DNA of 64,000 bases from Halalkalibacter suaedae (GTDB lineage: Bacteria > Bacillota > Bacilli > Bacillales > Bacillaceae_D): positions 124,001 through 188,000 of the forward strand of contig NZ_JAGKSQ010000005.1 in the NCBI RefSeq assembly GCF_017939705.1. The letters are read 5' to 3'. Both the position numbers and the translations under genes were made by a program. Positions 9,580 through 21,063 of this stretch are shown one piece after another; within the stretch, counting starts at the first letter, position 1, and each line of letters begins with the position of its first letter. The notes below the pieces were generated by a model, which did not search any database, had not been told where the DNA came from, and saw only the letters and a list, made by a program, of their open reading frames with translations.

Positions 9580-11979
9580 CTATGTAAATAAATATGGCTG
9601 TAAGTCTATCGTCATTTGTAAATGACCTTGATTAATTTCTCGGTTAAAATGCTGTCTAATCTCTGTTAATGTTTTCCTAAGTTTCGGTTCGTTTTTGTAT
9701 TTTATCATGCATTGATAGCGATATCTATCTTTTATACGTGCAAGTGGAGATGCTACTGGACCAAGAACAGTCGTTTCTTCTGAGAGTTCTCTTTTTAAAA
9801 AGGAGGTCACTTTTTCCGCAACATGAATCACATTCATTAGTTCAGAATGGGCCATCGTAATTAAAACAACATATACATATGGGGGATACTGTCCAAACCT
9901 TCTTTGGGCCATTTCTGTTTGAAAGAATTGATCATAATCATGCGATTGAACAAGATCGATACTATAATGATCAGGCGTATACGATTGAATGACTACTTCT
10001 CCTAGTAATTGATGACGCCCAGCTCTCCCACTTACTTGTTCAAGTAATTGAAATGTTCTTTCCGCAGAACGAAAATCAGGTATATGAAGCATGGAGTCTG
10101 CTGCAATTACACCAACAAGTGTTATATTCGGAAAATCTAAGCCTTTCGCTATCATCTGTGTACCCAGAAGAATGTCAGCCTCTTGACGTCCAAATGCAGA
10201 TAACAACTTTTCATGAGCACCTTTGCGACGGGTTGTATCGATATCCATGCGTATGACTCTAGCTTCCGGAAGCACTCTAGTTAATTCTTCTTCTACTTTT
10301 TGAGTACCTGATCCAAAAAAACGAATATGTTCACTGTCACAGGACTCACATGTTGTTGGCATACGTTCTTCATGACCACAGTAATGACATTTCAATGCGT
10401 TTTGAGCACGATGATAGGTTAAAGAAATATCACAAAATTCACAGGACGCAACATATCCACAGTCTCGACACATTACAAATGTCGAATACCCTCTTCGATT
10501 CAAAAATAAAACACTTTGTTCTCCTTTTTGAAGGCGGTCCTGAAGCTTTTCAAATAATGCATTTGAAAACATTGATCTGTTGCCAAGACGAAGTTCCTCT
10601 CTCATATCGACAATATGGACACTCGGCATCGGACGATTTTGCACCCGCTCTTTTAGAGTTAGTAGGTGATAGACGTTTTTTTGAGCTCTAGCAAATGATT
10701 CTAAAGATGGTGTTGCACTTCCAAGAATTACAGGACATTCATGATTTTTTGCTCTCTCAATGGCTACGTCCCTCGCATGATAGCGCGGATTCTCTTCCTG
10801 CTTATAGCTTGACTCATGTTCTTCGTCAATAATAATCATGCCTAGATTAGTGAAGGGGGCGAAAATTGCCGACCTTGCCCCAACAACGACCTGGACCTCC
10901 TTCCGCTGTATCTTTCTCCACTCATCGTATTTTTCTCCCATCGAAAGCCCTGAGTGCAACACAGCAACCTTGGAACCAAATCTCCCTTTAAATCTTTCAA
11001 CCATCTGGGGCGTAAGAGCAATTTCAGGAACGAGCATGATTGCTTCTTTACCTTGTTCCAATGCAAGATTGATTGTTTGTAAATAGACTTCCGTTTTTCC
11101 GCTTCCTGTTACACCATGTAGTAAAAAAACACGGTGCGATTGGTTGTTTAGGGTATCATAAATCGGCGTGATGACTTTTTGCTGTTCAGATGTTAATGGC
11201 AGTGGCTCGGTCCGTTGAAAATCAATTCCAGCAAGAGGGTTTCGATATACCTCCTGCTCGAATTCCTCAACTAACCCCTTGTCAATTAATGCTTTCACCG
11301 TCTGTCTCGTTGTTCCCACTTGCTTAACTGCTTCTGAAACAGAAATTGCTGCTTTATTTTGCAAGAGAAATTCAACTAGTTCCTTTTGTTTTTGTGCCCT
11401 TGCAGGTATATCATTCAATCGTTCAGCTGAAGCGAGGACACGGATATATTTCTCTGACTTCTTCTTTCCTTTTTCCTCAACCAGATATTCGACTTCGAGC
11501 TGATTGTTTTTGATTGCACGTAGGCACTCTTCAATAATTGGTTTGCTTTGTTGAAGCAAGTCAGTCCATAAAACAGGTTGCTTCTCTATAAATAAGGAGC
11601 GTATTCCCTCAGGCAGTTGATTTCCTTCGACAATGGAGTGTACTTGCTTCTTTACCTTTGTTCTAAGTGCAGCTGGAATCATTAATTGGAATGCAGATAT
11701 TTTATAGCTTAGCGTTTGCTCTGAAAGCCAGTTCCCTAAGTCAATGAGTTCTTCTGAGAGGACTGGAACAATATCTAGCAGTTCCTCTAATGGTTTTGTT
11801 TTTTTGAATGACGACTCAACTGAAGTCCCAACAACAAATCCTTGAATTTTCCTTGGACCAAATGGAACGACAACCCTCATTCCAGGAAGAACCAATCGCT
11901 CCCACTTCTCTGGAATGAAATAATCAAATTGCCGATCTGTTTGTGAGCTTGGTACATCGACAATGACTTGGGCAAACAT
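9580..11979 (-). CDS. priA: Primosomal protein N' / replication restart helicase PriA
   Basis: 799 residues. The N-terminal DNA 3'-end-binding domain is followed by a winged helix, then superfamily 2 helicase motifs: GVTGSGKTEVY (Walker A), DEEH (Walker B) and GSATPSLE (motif III). A zinc module has paired cysteines (CRDCGY, CEFC, CHYCGHEE, CESC) inserted between the helicase lobes, as is typical. PriA reloads the replisome at stalled forks. It begins just after the coaBC stop and precedes fmt. Confidence 0.96.
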   Translation of the reverse strand: MFAQVIVDVPSSQTDRQFDYFIPEKWERLVLPGMRVVVPFGPRKIQGFVVGTSVESSFKKTKPLEELLDIVPVLSEELIDLGNWLSEQTLSYKISAFQLMIPAALRTKVKKQVHSIVEGNQLPEGIRSLFIEKQPVLWTDLLQQSKPIIEECLRAIKNNQLEVEYLVEEKGKKKSEKYIRVLASAERLNDIPARAQKQKELVEFLLQNKAAISVSEAVKQVGTTRQTVKALIDKGLVEEFEQEVYRNPLAGIDFQRTEPLPLTSEQQKVITPIYDTLNNQSHRVFLLHGVTGSGKTEVYLQTINLALEQGKEAIMLVPEIALTPQMVERFKGRFGSKVAVLHSGLSMGEKYDEWRKIQRKEVQVVVGARSAIFAPFTNLGMIIIDEEHESSYKQEENPRYHARDVAIERAKNHECPVILGSATPSLESFARAQKNVYHLLTLKERVQNRPMPSVHIVDMREELRLGNRSMFSNALFEKLQDRLQKGEQSVLFLNRRGYSTFVMCRDCGYVASCEFCDISLTYHRAQNALKCHYCGHEERMPTTCESCDSEHIRFFGSGTQKVEEELTRVLPEARVIRMDIDTTRRKGAHEKLLSAFGRQEADILLGTQMIAKGLDFPNITLVGVIAADSMLHIPDFRSAERTFQLLEQVSGRAGRHQLLGEVVIQSYTPDHYSIDLVQSHDYDQFFQTEMAQRRFGQYPPYVYVVLITMAHSELMNVIHVAEKVTSFLKRELSEETTVLGPVASPLARIKDRYRYQCMIKYKNEPKLRKTLTEIRQHFNREINQGHLQMTIDLQPYLFT

Positions 11980-11980
11980 A

Positions 11981-13183
11981 CTACCTCATCCTTTCTAATA
12001 AAGGTATGACCTCATTTAAGATCGTACGAGCAGTTTCTTTTTTAGAAAGCAGTGGATGTTCTTTTATCTCTCCACCTTTAGATATTGTAGTAATTTTATT
12101 CGTATCACCTTTGAAACCTGAGCCCTCTTCAATGATGTTATTGGCAATGATGAAATCGAGATTCTTTGTTTCAAGTTTCTTTTTCGCATTGTCAATCAGA
12201 TGTTCCGATTCCGCTGCAAAACCGACTAATATTTGTGTTGTTTTTCTCTCCCCAAGCATCTTTAAAATATCGGTCGTACGCTCCATCTCGATCGACCACT
12301 GTCCTGGTTGTTTCTTGCGTTTATGTACAAATGTTTCTTTTGGGCGATAATCGGCAACGGCAGCAGACTTAATGACAAGGTCAGCTCGCTCAAAGTTCGC
12401 TAAGACAGCCTCAAGCATTTCCTGTGCTGATGTGACGTTAATAATGTGAACTCCGTTAGGGCAAGCAAGATTCGTCGGTCCTGAAATGAGCGTTACATTT
12501 GCCCCTAATTCATGTGCTGCCTCTGCTATGGCATAGCCCATTTTCCCCGTGGAATGATTAGTAAAAAACCTTACTGGATCAATCCTTTCCTGAGTGGGAC
12601 CAGCTGTTATTAACACATTCTTACCTTTTAAAGGCTCATCTTTGTGGAAATATGTATGTAAAACATCTACAATCGCCTCAGGCTCGGCCATTCTCCCCTT
12701 ACCGACCCAACCACATGCTAGATATCCTTCGTCCCCTTCAATGAAAGAGAATTCATCTTGTTTTAAAGTCTGGAAATTTCGTTGAACAGCTGCTCTTTGA
12801 TACATATTGACATTCATTGCAGGTACAATAAACACTTTAGCCTTTGTAGCAAGAATTGTTGTTGTAATCATATCGTCCGCCATTCCATGAGCAAGCTTTG
12901 AAATAATATTGGCTGTTGCTGGGGCGACAACAATCACGTCAGCCCAATCCGCCAAATCAATATGGGCAATCTTGCTCGGATCAGGTTCGTTAAATGTATC
13001 TTCAAAAACAGCATGACGTGATAGTGCTTGAAAGGTTAATGGCGTGACAAATTTCTGAGCGGAGGAAGTCATCATTACTTTTACATTGGCTCCTGCCTGT
13101 ACCATTTGACTAGTTAATGCTGCAGCCTTAAATGCGGCAATTCCCCCACTAACAGCCAAGACAATATTTTTCCCTTTTATCAT
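11981..13183 (-). CDS. coaBC: Bifunctional phosphopantothenoylcysteine decarboxylase / phosphopantothenate-cysteine ligase (CoaBC)
   Basis: 400 residues. The N-terminal CoaC flavoprotein has VSGGIAAFKAA, the catalytic His in HIDLADWAD, the PAMN motif and ACGWVGKGRM with the reductive Cys. The C-terminal CoaB starts at VLITAGPTQERIDPVR and keeps STGKMG and the Lys-rich nucleotide-binding end. It performs two successive steps from 4'-phosphopantothenate towards coenzyme A. RBS GGGGAG precedes the ATG. A strong hairpin separates it from rpoZ, and I see no promoter in the 38 nt between hairpin and start, so expression probably depends on read-through. Confidence 0.96.
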   Translation of the reverse strand: MIKGKNIVLAVSGGIAAFKAAALTSQMVQAGANVKVMMTSSAQKFVTPLTFQALSRHAVFEDTFNEPDPSKIAHIDLADWADVIVVAPATANIISKLAHGMADDMITTTILATKAKVFIVPAMNVNMYQRAAVQRNFQTLKQDEFSFIEGDEGYLACGWVGKGRMAEPEAIVDVLHTYFHKDEPLKGKNVLITAGPTQERIDPVRFFTNHSTGKMGYAIAEAAHELGANVTLISGPTNLACPNGVHIINVTSAQEMLEAVLANFERADLVIKSAAVADYRPKETFVHKRKKQPGQWSIEMERTTDILKMLGERKTTQILVGFAAESEHLIDNAKKKLETKNLDFIIANNIIEEGSGFKGDTNKITTISKGGEIKEHPLLSKKETARTILNEVIPLLERMR

Positions 13184-13221
13184 ACTCGACTCCCCTTTTC
13201 CTCCATGTCTTTAAAACAAAT

Positions 13222-13264
13222 GAGGTGTCTCAAAAGGCCATAAATGACCTTTTGAGACACCCTC
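13222..13264 (-). terminator. Terminator-like hairpin between rpoZ and coaBC
   Basis: A near-perfect stem of about 17 bp, GAGGTGTCTCAAAAGG (13222-13237) with CCTTTTGAGACACCCTC (13248-13264). On the minus strand it is followed by CATTTGTTTT, a modest U tract. It should at least attenuate coaBC-priA-fmt expression from the gmk-rpoZ transcript. Confidence 0.75.
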
Positions 13265-13281
13265 ATTGTAACCCTTTTTGG

Positions 13282-13515
13282 TCAGCCTCTTCCTTCTTCT
13301 TCATCCTCTAATGGGACTAAACGAACAAAATGTAACTGATCATCGACAATCTCTTCAAGAGCCATTCCAACAGGCTTATAAGATACTGGCTTTGTTATGA
13401 GTGGAACACGCTTGTGGTTTTCACGAATCTCTCTAGCACGCTTTGAAGCTACAGTCACTAGAGTGTACTTAGAGTCTAACTTTGTAAGTAATGAGTCAAT
13501 CGAAGGATATAGCAT
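13282..13515 (-). CDS. rpoZ: RNA polymerase omega subunit
   Basis: 77 residues. It begins [20 protein letters not shown] and has the conserved VASKRAREI helix that clasps the beta-prime C-terminus, followed by [10 protein letters not shown]. Omega helps assemble and stabilise RNA polymerase. It follows gmk with a 1-nt gap; its RBS (GTGGAGG) lies inside the gmk end. The gmk-rpoZ pairing is conserved across bacteria. Confidence 0.96.
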   Translation of the reverse strand: MLYPSIDSLLTKLDSKYTLVTVASKRAREIRENHKRVPLITKPVSYKPVGMALEEIVDDQLHFVRLVPLEDEEEGRG

Positions 13516-13516
13516 A

Positions 13517-14131
13517 TTAATTAACCTCCACTAATTCTTTGTATTTGTCTATTAGGCGTTCGCGTTTACAATGTTCCGCAGTAACAATTGATTTAATTCG
13601 TTCAACCGCAAGTTCAACTTGATCATTCTCAACAACATAGTCATACTTTTTCATCATATCGATTTCTTCTCGTGCAACTGTCATACGTTTATTAATGATG
13701 TCTTCTGTTTCAGTGCCACGACCAACGATACGATTTCGCAACTCAGCTAGACTAGGTGGCATTAAGAAAATAAAAACGCCCTCCGGGAAGCGTTCTCTGA
13801 CTTTCAGAGCACCTTGAACTTCAATTTCAAGAATAATATCATTTCCTTGATTGATTGTTTCTTTTACATAATCAATAGGTGTACCGTAGTAGTTACCCAC
13901 ATATTCAGCCCACTCTAATAATTCATTTTGCTCGATCATTTTTTCAAATTGTTCCCTTGTTTTAAAAAAATAGTTTACTCCATCTGTTTCCCCTGCTCTA
14001 GGAGCCCTTGTTGTAGCTGAAACTGAATATTGAACAGATGTTTCTTCCTGACGAAGAGCTCCGCAGACTGTTCCCTTCCCAACGCCAGCTGGACCAGATA
14101 AAACAAGTAATAGACCTTTCTCTTTCTTCAT
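13517..14131 (-). CDS. gmk: Guanylate kinase
   Basis: 204 residues, the B. subtilis length. P-loop [11 protein letters not shown] near the N-terminus (Ala replaces the commoner Ser), the GMP-binding region ([24 protein letters not shown]) and the lid RIVGRGTE. It phosphorylates GMP to GDP. The open frame extends upstream, but the ATG at 14129-14131 is preceded by AGGAGG at 5-nt spacing and matches the family N-terminus. Confidence 0.96.
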   Translation of the reverse strand: MKKEKGLLLVLSGPAGVGKGTVCGALRQEETSVQYSVSATTRAPRAGETDGVNYFFKTREQFEKMIEQNELLEWAEYVGNYYGTPIDYVKETINQGNDIILEIEVQGALKVRERFPEGVFIFLMPPSLAELRNRIVGRGTETEDIINKRMTVAREEIDMMKKYDYVVENDQVELAVERIKSIVTAEHCKRERLIDKYKELVEVN

Positions 14132-14179
14132 GGATACCTCCTGCAATGCATTTATGTACAAAGTATAACCTTTTTAAGG

Positions 14180-14443
14180 TTAAGAATCCTCAGATCCCTC
14201 TTCTTTATTTGTTAACCGCTGTGCTACTGTTTCTGGTTGAACCGCACTTAAGATAACATGATCACTATCAGCGATAATCACGGCACGAGTACGTCGACCA
14301 TATGTTGCATCAATTAACATGTTTCTGTCTCTTGCATCTTGAATAATTCTCTTAATAGGTGCTGACTCTGGACTGACAATGGAAATAATTCGATTAGCTG
14401 ATACAATATTACCAAAGCCTATGTTAATTAGTTTTATGTTCAT
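14180..14443 (-). CDS. remA: Extracellular matrix regulator RemA (YlzA, DUF370)
   Basis: 87 residues, almost entirely the conserved DUF370 sequence: [36 protein letters not shown], and [13 protein letters not shown]. RemA is an oligomeric DNA-binding protein that activates biofilm matrix and some osmoprotection genes in B. subtilis. I use the ATG at 14441-14443, which matches the B. subtilis start; a GTG four codons upstream overlaps the GGGGGT that serves as RBS. Lies between yloC and gmk as in B. subtilis. Confidence 0.95.
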   Translation of the reverse strand: MNIKLINIGFGNIVSANRIISIVSPESAPIKRIIQDARDRNMLIDATYGRRTRAVIIADSDHVILSAVQPETVAQRLTNKEEGSEDS

Positions 14444-14530
14444 ATTGACCCCCACTTTAGGAGAGCACTGCTCTCACCATTGTTATCCAAACTAATCTAA
14501 CTATATACGAAACTTCGTGGGAATTCTAGT

Positions 14531-15412
14531 TTATTCTATATTTTGGGCCTGCTCTTTTAATTTTTCGATAAAGCCTTTCATTTCGACCACTTGTTGCCTA
14601 ACAGTCGTATCTGATGCTTTTGCTCCAATTGTATTCACTTCACGATTCATTTCTTGAATTAAGAAATCTAAGCGCCTTCCGATTGGTTCATCTTGATTAC
14701 AGTAATGAATATACTGCTCCAAATGGGTTTTCAAACGAACAATTTCCTCGCTTATATCGATTTTATCTGCAAATATAGCAACCTCTGTTAGAACTCTTCC
14801 TTCTTCAACTGTCCATTCACCATTTAGAAAAGAATCGATTCTCTTCTGTAAGCGTTCTTCATACTTTTGAATGACAATTGGAAGAATATGCTCGATTCGG
14901 TCACAACAGCTTTTAATCTCTGTCAGCCAAATTTGCATATCCTTAAAAAGATGCTCTCCTTCTTTTTGTCTCATTGTTACAAGAGATTGAAGAGCCTGTT
15001 CAACTGCCTGAAGAATCATCGTCTCTTCAATAGTGCAAAAGTCATCCTCAGCTTCCACAATTGTTGCAAGTTCCTTATTCATTAATAACTCATTCACATC
15101 TAACGGGCGTAGTTCTTTGTATTTTCCCTGCAAGGACCTCGATGCTTCGATAAATTGTTCAATTAAGTTCTCGTCCAATTTTAAGTTGCGAGCTGTATGT
15201 ATTTCACCTTCCACTACAATTGAAAGCTCAATTTTCCCACGATTGATAAACTCTTTCACCTTTAGCTTAACCTTCTCTTCAAGAGCTGGAATTGGTTTTG
15301 GTAATCTAATTTGGCATTCTAAAAAGCGTTGATTGACGGACTTTACTTCAACGCTAACGGTGATCTTCTCGTTATTAAGTAAGAAAGATCCGAACCCTGT
15401 CATACTTTTCAT
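14531..15412 (-). CDS. yloC: YicC family endoribonuclease YloC
   Basis: 293 residues. Begins MKSMTGFG, the signature of the YicC N-terminal domain, followed by [11 protein letters not shown]; the C-terminal DUF1732 contains [17 protein letters not shown]. YicC proteins were reported as endoribonucleases acting on small RNAs; cellular role in Bacillus is little known. The frame is open ten codons further upstream, but MKSMTGFG is the universal family start. Divergent from rqcH across 151 nt. Confidence 0.93.
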   Translation of the reverse strand: MKSMTGFGSFLLNNEKITVSVEVKSVNQRFLECQIRLPKPIPALEEKVKLKVKEFINRGKIELSIVVEGEIHTARNLKLDENLIEQFIEASRSLQGKYKELRPLDVNELLMNKELATIVEAEDDFCTIEETMILQAVEQALQSLVTMRQKEGEHLFKDMQIWLTEIKSCCDRIEHILPIVIQKYEERLQKRIDSFLNGEWTVEEGRVLTEVAIFADKIDISEEIVRLKTHLEQYIHYCNQDEPIGRRLDFLIQEMNREVNTIGAKASDTTVRQQVVEMKGFIEKLKEQAQNIE

Positions 15413-15431
15413 ATTATCACATCCACTCTTC

Positions 15432-15460
15432 ATTTTAACCAAATCACTCTTTCACAACAA
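15432..15460 (-). promoter_or_regulatory. Candidate SigA promoter of yloC-remA-gmk-rpoZ
   Basis: TTGTTG (15455-15460), 17-nt spacer, TAAAAT (15432-15437) on the minus strand, ending about 20 nt before the yloC start, which leaves a very short leader. Motif-only call. Confidence 0.5.
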
Positions 15461-15500
15461 GTGCAAACATAAATTCATAAGCTCTATAGGGTATGTAAGC

Positions 15501-15529
15501 TTAATTCACTCCAGAAAACATGCTATACT
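15501..15529 (+). promoter_or_regulatory. Candidate extended -10 promoter of rqcH
   Basis: TGCTATACT at 15521-15529 is an extended -10 (TG-N-TATACT); TTAATT at 15501-15506 lies 17 nt upstream as a weak -35. The start point would be about 28 nt before the rqcH ATG. Confidence 0.6.
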
Positions 15530-15563
15530 AAGCAAAGTAGTAAAGAAAGGAATGATTGTAGCC

Positions 15564-17270
15564 ATGTCATTTGACGGTTTCATGACAAGGGCGATGACAA
15601 ACGAACTAGCAACGTTGTTAACGTCAGGACGTATATCAAAAATTTATCAACCATATAAAACAGAACTTATTTTCACTATCCGTTCTAATCGAACAAACCA
15701 TCAGTTATTACTTTCAGCTAATGCAAATTTTGCACGTATTCATCTGACTACAGAGAAATACGATAATCCATCTGCTCCACCAATGTTCTGCATGCTTTTA
15801 AGAAAGCATTTAGAAGGAGCTATGATTGAACAGATTGAACAATTAGAAATGGAACGAATTATTATCTTCCACATTCGTAATAAAGATGAACTGGGTGATG
15901 AAACATTCAAAAAATTATATGTGGAAATCATGGGACGCCACAGCAATATTAGTCTAGTAGATCAAGAGTCAGGACTAATCCTAGATAGTATTAAACATAT
16001 TAGTCCAGCCCAGAGTAGCTTTCGAACGGTTCTTCCTGGTCATCTATACAAGCAGCCCCCTGAACAAGACAAGAAAAATCCTTTTGATCTAGATGAGGAT
16101 GGACTACTTCGCTTGCTAGATTTCAACTCAGGGAAGCTTGATCGCCAGCTTGTTGATCAGATTGCTGGCCTTTCTCCGATTTTGGCCAAGGAAATGGTTC
16201 ACAGAGCCGGACCTGTTGTTAACCGCGTTACATTGCCAAAGGCCGTATTAGAAGTAATTGATTCAGTACGTGAGAATAAATACACACCAGAAATGCTTAC
16301 AAGCAATGGCAAAGAATTATTTTCGATCATCCCTTTAACACATTTGAGCGGAGAACGAAAAAGATTTTCAACCGTTAGTGAACTCTTAGATCGCTTTTAC
16401 TTTGGCAAGGCAGAGCGAGACCGCGTCAAACAGCAGGCACATGACCTAGAACGGTTCCTAAAAAATGAATGGCAGAAAAACAAAAAGAAAATCAAGAAAC
16501 TTGAACGGACATTGGTCCAGGCTGATCAAGCGAAGGAATATCAAAAGCTAGGGGAACTACTTACTGCAAATTTACATAGCATTAAACGAGGCGATAAGAA
16601 GGTAGAAGTCCTTGATTATTATGATGAAAATGGTGCTATGATTACGATTGAGTTAGATCCACAAAAGAATCCTTCAGACAATGCCCAAATGTACTTTAAA
16701 CGCTATAATAAAGCAAAGAATTCTGTTGCATTTGTCATCGAGCAAATTAACAAGACAGAGGAAGAAGTTATTTATTTTGATCAACTGATTCAACAAATGG
16801 AAAGTGCCTCACCAAAAGACATTGAGGAAATTCGTGAAGAGCTCATGGACGAAGGCTATATTAGAAGAAGACAACAAAAAAAGAAAAAGAAAGAAGTCAA
16901 ACCACAAATTGAACAATACATTTCTTCGACTGGTATTGACTTTTATGTTGGTAAAAACAATAAACAAAACGAATATGTCACGATGAAATTTGCGAGACAG
17001 GATGAAATCTGGTTACATACAAAAGATATTCCTGGTTCACATGTGTTAATTAGAAGCACAGAGCCTGATGATCAAACCCTATTAGAAGCTGCTACCGTTG
17101 CTGCCTTCTTTAGTAAAGCCCGACTATCTAGCTCAGTCCCAGTTGATTACACAAAAATACGTCATGTCAAAAAACCAAACGGAGCAAAGCCAGGCTTTGT
17201 TACTTATGACAAACAAACGACCATTTTTGTTACCCCTAACGAAGATCTTGTTCGTTCATTAAGAAAGTAA
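15564..17270 (+). CDS. rqcH: Ribosome quality control protein RqcH (NEMF/Rqc2 homologue, FbpA-like YloA)
   Basis: 568 residues. NFACT-N domain from MSFDGFM with [11 protein letters not shown], a helix-hairpin-helix, long Lys/Glu coiled coils (about 350-480) and the C-terminal NFACT-R domain ([29 protein letters not shown]). RqcH binds split 50S subunits carrying peptidyl-tRNA and recruits tRNA-Ala to add C-terminal Ala tails. Residues 97-98 read Glu-Arg where the functional motif is described as Asp-Arg. Start at ATG 15564 as in B. subtilis; the RBS (AAAGGA) is rather distant, and an in-frame ATG at 15552 is too close to it. It has its own promoter and is opposite to all neighbours. Confidence 0.95.
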   Translation: MSFDGFMTRAMTNELATLLTSGRISKIYQPYKTELIFTIRSNRTNHQLLLSANANFARIHLTTEKYDNPSAPPMFCMLLRKHLEGAMIEQIEQLEMERIIIFHIRNKDELGDETFKKLYVEIMGRHSNISLVDQESGLILDSIKHISPAQSSFRTVLPGHLYKQPPEQDKKNPFDLDEDGLLRLLDFNSGKLDRQLVDQIAGLSPILAKEMVHRAGPVVNRVTLPKAVLEVIDSVRENKYTPEMLTSNGKELFSIIPLTHLSGERKRFSTVSELLDRFYFGKAERDRVKQQAHDLERFLKNEWQKNKKKIKKLERTLVQADQAKEYQKLGELLTANLHSIKRGDKKVEVLDYYDENGAMITIELDPQKNPSDNAQMYFKRYNKAKNSVAFVIEQINKTEEEVIYFDQLIQQMESASPKDIEEIREELMDEGYIRRRQQKKKKKEVKPQIEQYISSTGIDFYVGKNNKQNEYVTMKFARQDEIWLHTKDIPGSHVLIRSTEPDDQTLLEAATVAAFFSKARLSSSVPVDYTKIRHVKKPNGAKPGFVTYDKQTTIFVTPNEDLVRSLRK

Positions 17271-17284
17271 TTACCGAAGATGAA

Positions 17285-17320
17285 GAAGAGGGTGCCTAAA
17301 CTCAGGCACCCTCTTCCTTT
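17285..17320. terminator. Bidirectional terminator between rqcH and the pyr-operon methyltransferase
   Basis: Perfect 13-bp stem GAAGAGGGTGCCT (17285-17297) / AGGCACCCTCTTC (17304-17316), 6-nt loop, CTTTT on the plus strand and a purine-rich flank on the other. It ends two convergent transcripts. Confidence 0.88.
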
Positions 17321-17329
17321 TAATCATTT

Positions 17330-17995
17330 TCAAACGTTCAAAGCGATTGTAATTGTCGCGAGTCCACTTAAAACTTGAACATGTTTGATATTTGTGAATC
17401 CTATTGTGTTCAAAAGCTTTGTTAATTCTTCATTCGTATAACGATGCCTCTTTGTTGAAACATTAGACCAAGCTAGCAAGGATTCAAGCTCAAATCCATT
17501 TATTTGGTGGTCGTTGGCATAGGCCCGAGCTCTACTTGGATTCATTTCAGGAGCGGGATTTAGCATCGCTAAGACACCATTTGAACAAAGCACTCTTTTC
17601 AATTCTATGAGTCCTTTTTCCGGTTCTGGTAGAAGAAACATAACACAGGTAGAAAGAGCAACATCGACTGAGCTTTCCTTAAGTGGGAGATTATAGGCAT
17701 CGCCAACTACTACCTCAATCTTTGCCTTCATTTCTGGCGAGCGGAGCAAACCCTCTGCCGCAACGACCATCTGTTCTGACAAATCAATGCCAATAAGTTG
17801 ATTGGCTTCTTCTAGCCCTCTATAAAGCAATCGCCCTGTTCCGCAACCAACATCTACTACGGTCTTATTTTCCCAACTACCAGACAGACTTTTTAATTGA
17901 TCATGGATTGTCGATAGCCAGTTTGTTTGAGCCATTTCATCAAAAAATGAAACAAGTGAATCAAAATCATTCCCACTCATTTTTCTCATCGTCAT
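17330..17995 (-). CDS. Class I SAM-dependent methyltransferase (UbiE/COQ5-like), last cistron after pyrE
   Basis: About 221 residues. Motif I VVDVGCGTGRLL, acidic post-I GIDLSEQM, GDAYNLPLKESSVDVAL (motif II) and the ELKRVLCSNGVLAMLNP motif III place it among class I methyltransferases of the Methyltransf_11/UbiE type. The substrate cannot be told; I do not recognise a named family. It starts about 20 nt after the pyrE stop and ends at the terminator, so it looks co-transcribed with the pyrimidine genes. ATG 17993-17995 abuts the RBS-like AGGCAGGGTG; the ATG at 17987-17989 (MRKMSGND) may be the real start. Confidence 0.8.
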   Translation of the reverse strand: MTMRKMSGNDFDSLVSFFDEMAQTNWLSTIHDQLKSLSGSWENKTVVDVGCGTGRLLYRGLEEANQLIGIDLSEQMVVAAEGLLRSPEMKAKIEVVVGDAYNLPLKESSVDVALSTCVMFLLPEPEKGLIELKRVLCSNGVLAMLNPAPEMNPSRARAYANDHQINGFELESLLAWSNVSTKRHRYTNEELTKLLNTIGFTNIKHVQVLSGLATITIALNV

Positions 17996-18015
17996 CACCC
18001 TGCCTTGCTTACTTG

Positions 18016-18650
18016 CTAAACGTTCATCCACTCTGTTGAAGTAGGATCCTTTCTCCACTCACTTAGTTTTGAAACGTCAGCTGCTGCTATCATACCATTC
18101 TCTTTAGCAACATTTAAGAGCGTGGAATACGAAGTGATGATATACGATTGGAGATTCGCTTCTTTAAAAGCGTCTGTCGCCTTTTGAAATTCATATGTAA
18201 AGATGGCAACAACGGCAATTACTTCTGCACCAGCGGCCCGTAATGCTTCTGCCGCCTGAATAACACTTCCACCAGTTGAGATCAGATCTTCAACAAGAAT
18301 GACCTTCTGTCCCTTTGCAATCTTACCTTCAATTTGATTTTGCTTACCATGGCCCTTTGCACTTCCACGAACATAAACCATAGGCAATTCTAACTTTTCA
18401 GCTAAGAGAGCTGCATGAGGGATCCCCGCAGTAGCCGTACCTGCGATAACATCAACGTCGTTAAGATTATTTTCTTCAATTAGTTGCGTAAATGCCGTTA
18501 CAATATCTTTACGAACAGCCGGATATGACAATGTCAATCGATTATCACAATAGATTGGTGACTTCATTCCTGAGGTCCATGTAAATGGATCGTTTGGTTG
18601 CAGGTGAACTGCCTCAATATCTAGTAAATGCTTAGCAATCGTCTCTTTCA

Positions 18651-18651
<1 letters not shown>
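18016..18651 (-). CDS. pyrE: Orotate phosphoribosyltransferase
   Basis: 211 residues. PRPP-binding signature [13 protein letters not shown], plus [16 protein letters not shown] and [16 protein letters not shown] (flexible loop with catalytic Lys and His). It converts orotate and PRPP to OMP, step five of UMP synthesis. ATG overlaps the pyrF stop (TAATG), with GGGAGGGA upstream. Followed directly by the methyltransferase. Confidence 0.97.
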
Positions 18652-21045
<2,394 letters not shown>

Positions 21046-21063
21046 GCTTGTCCCTCCTTCTCT

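Noticed and set aside
15333-15563. N-terminal extension of rqcH by 77 codons
   Set aside because: It would run into the yloC coding region and across both promoters; the family N-terminus is MSFDGF at 15564.
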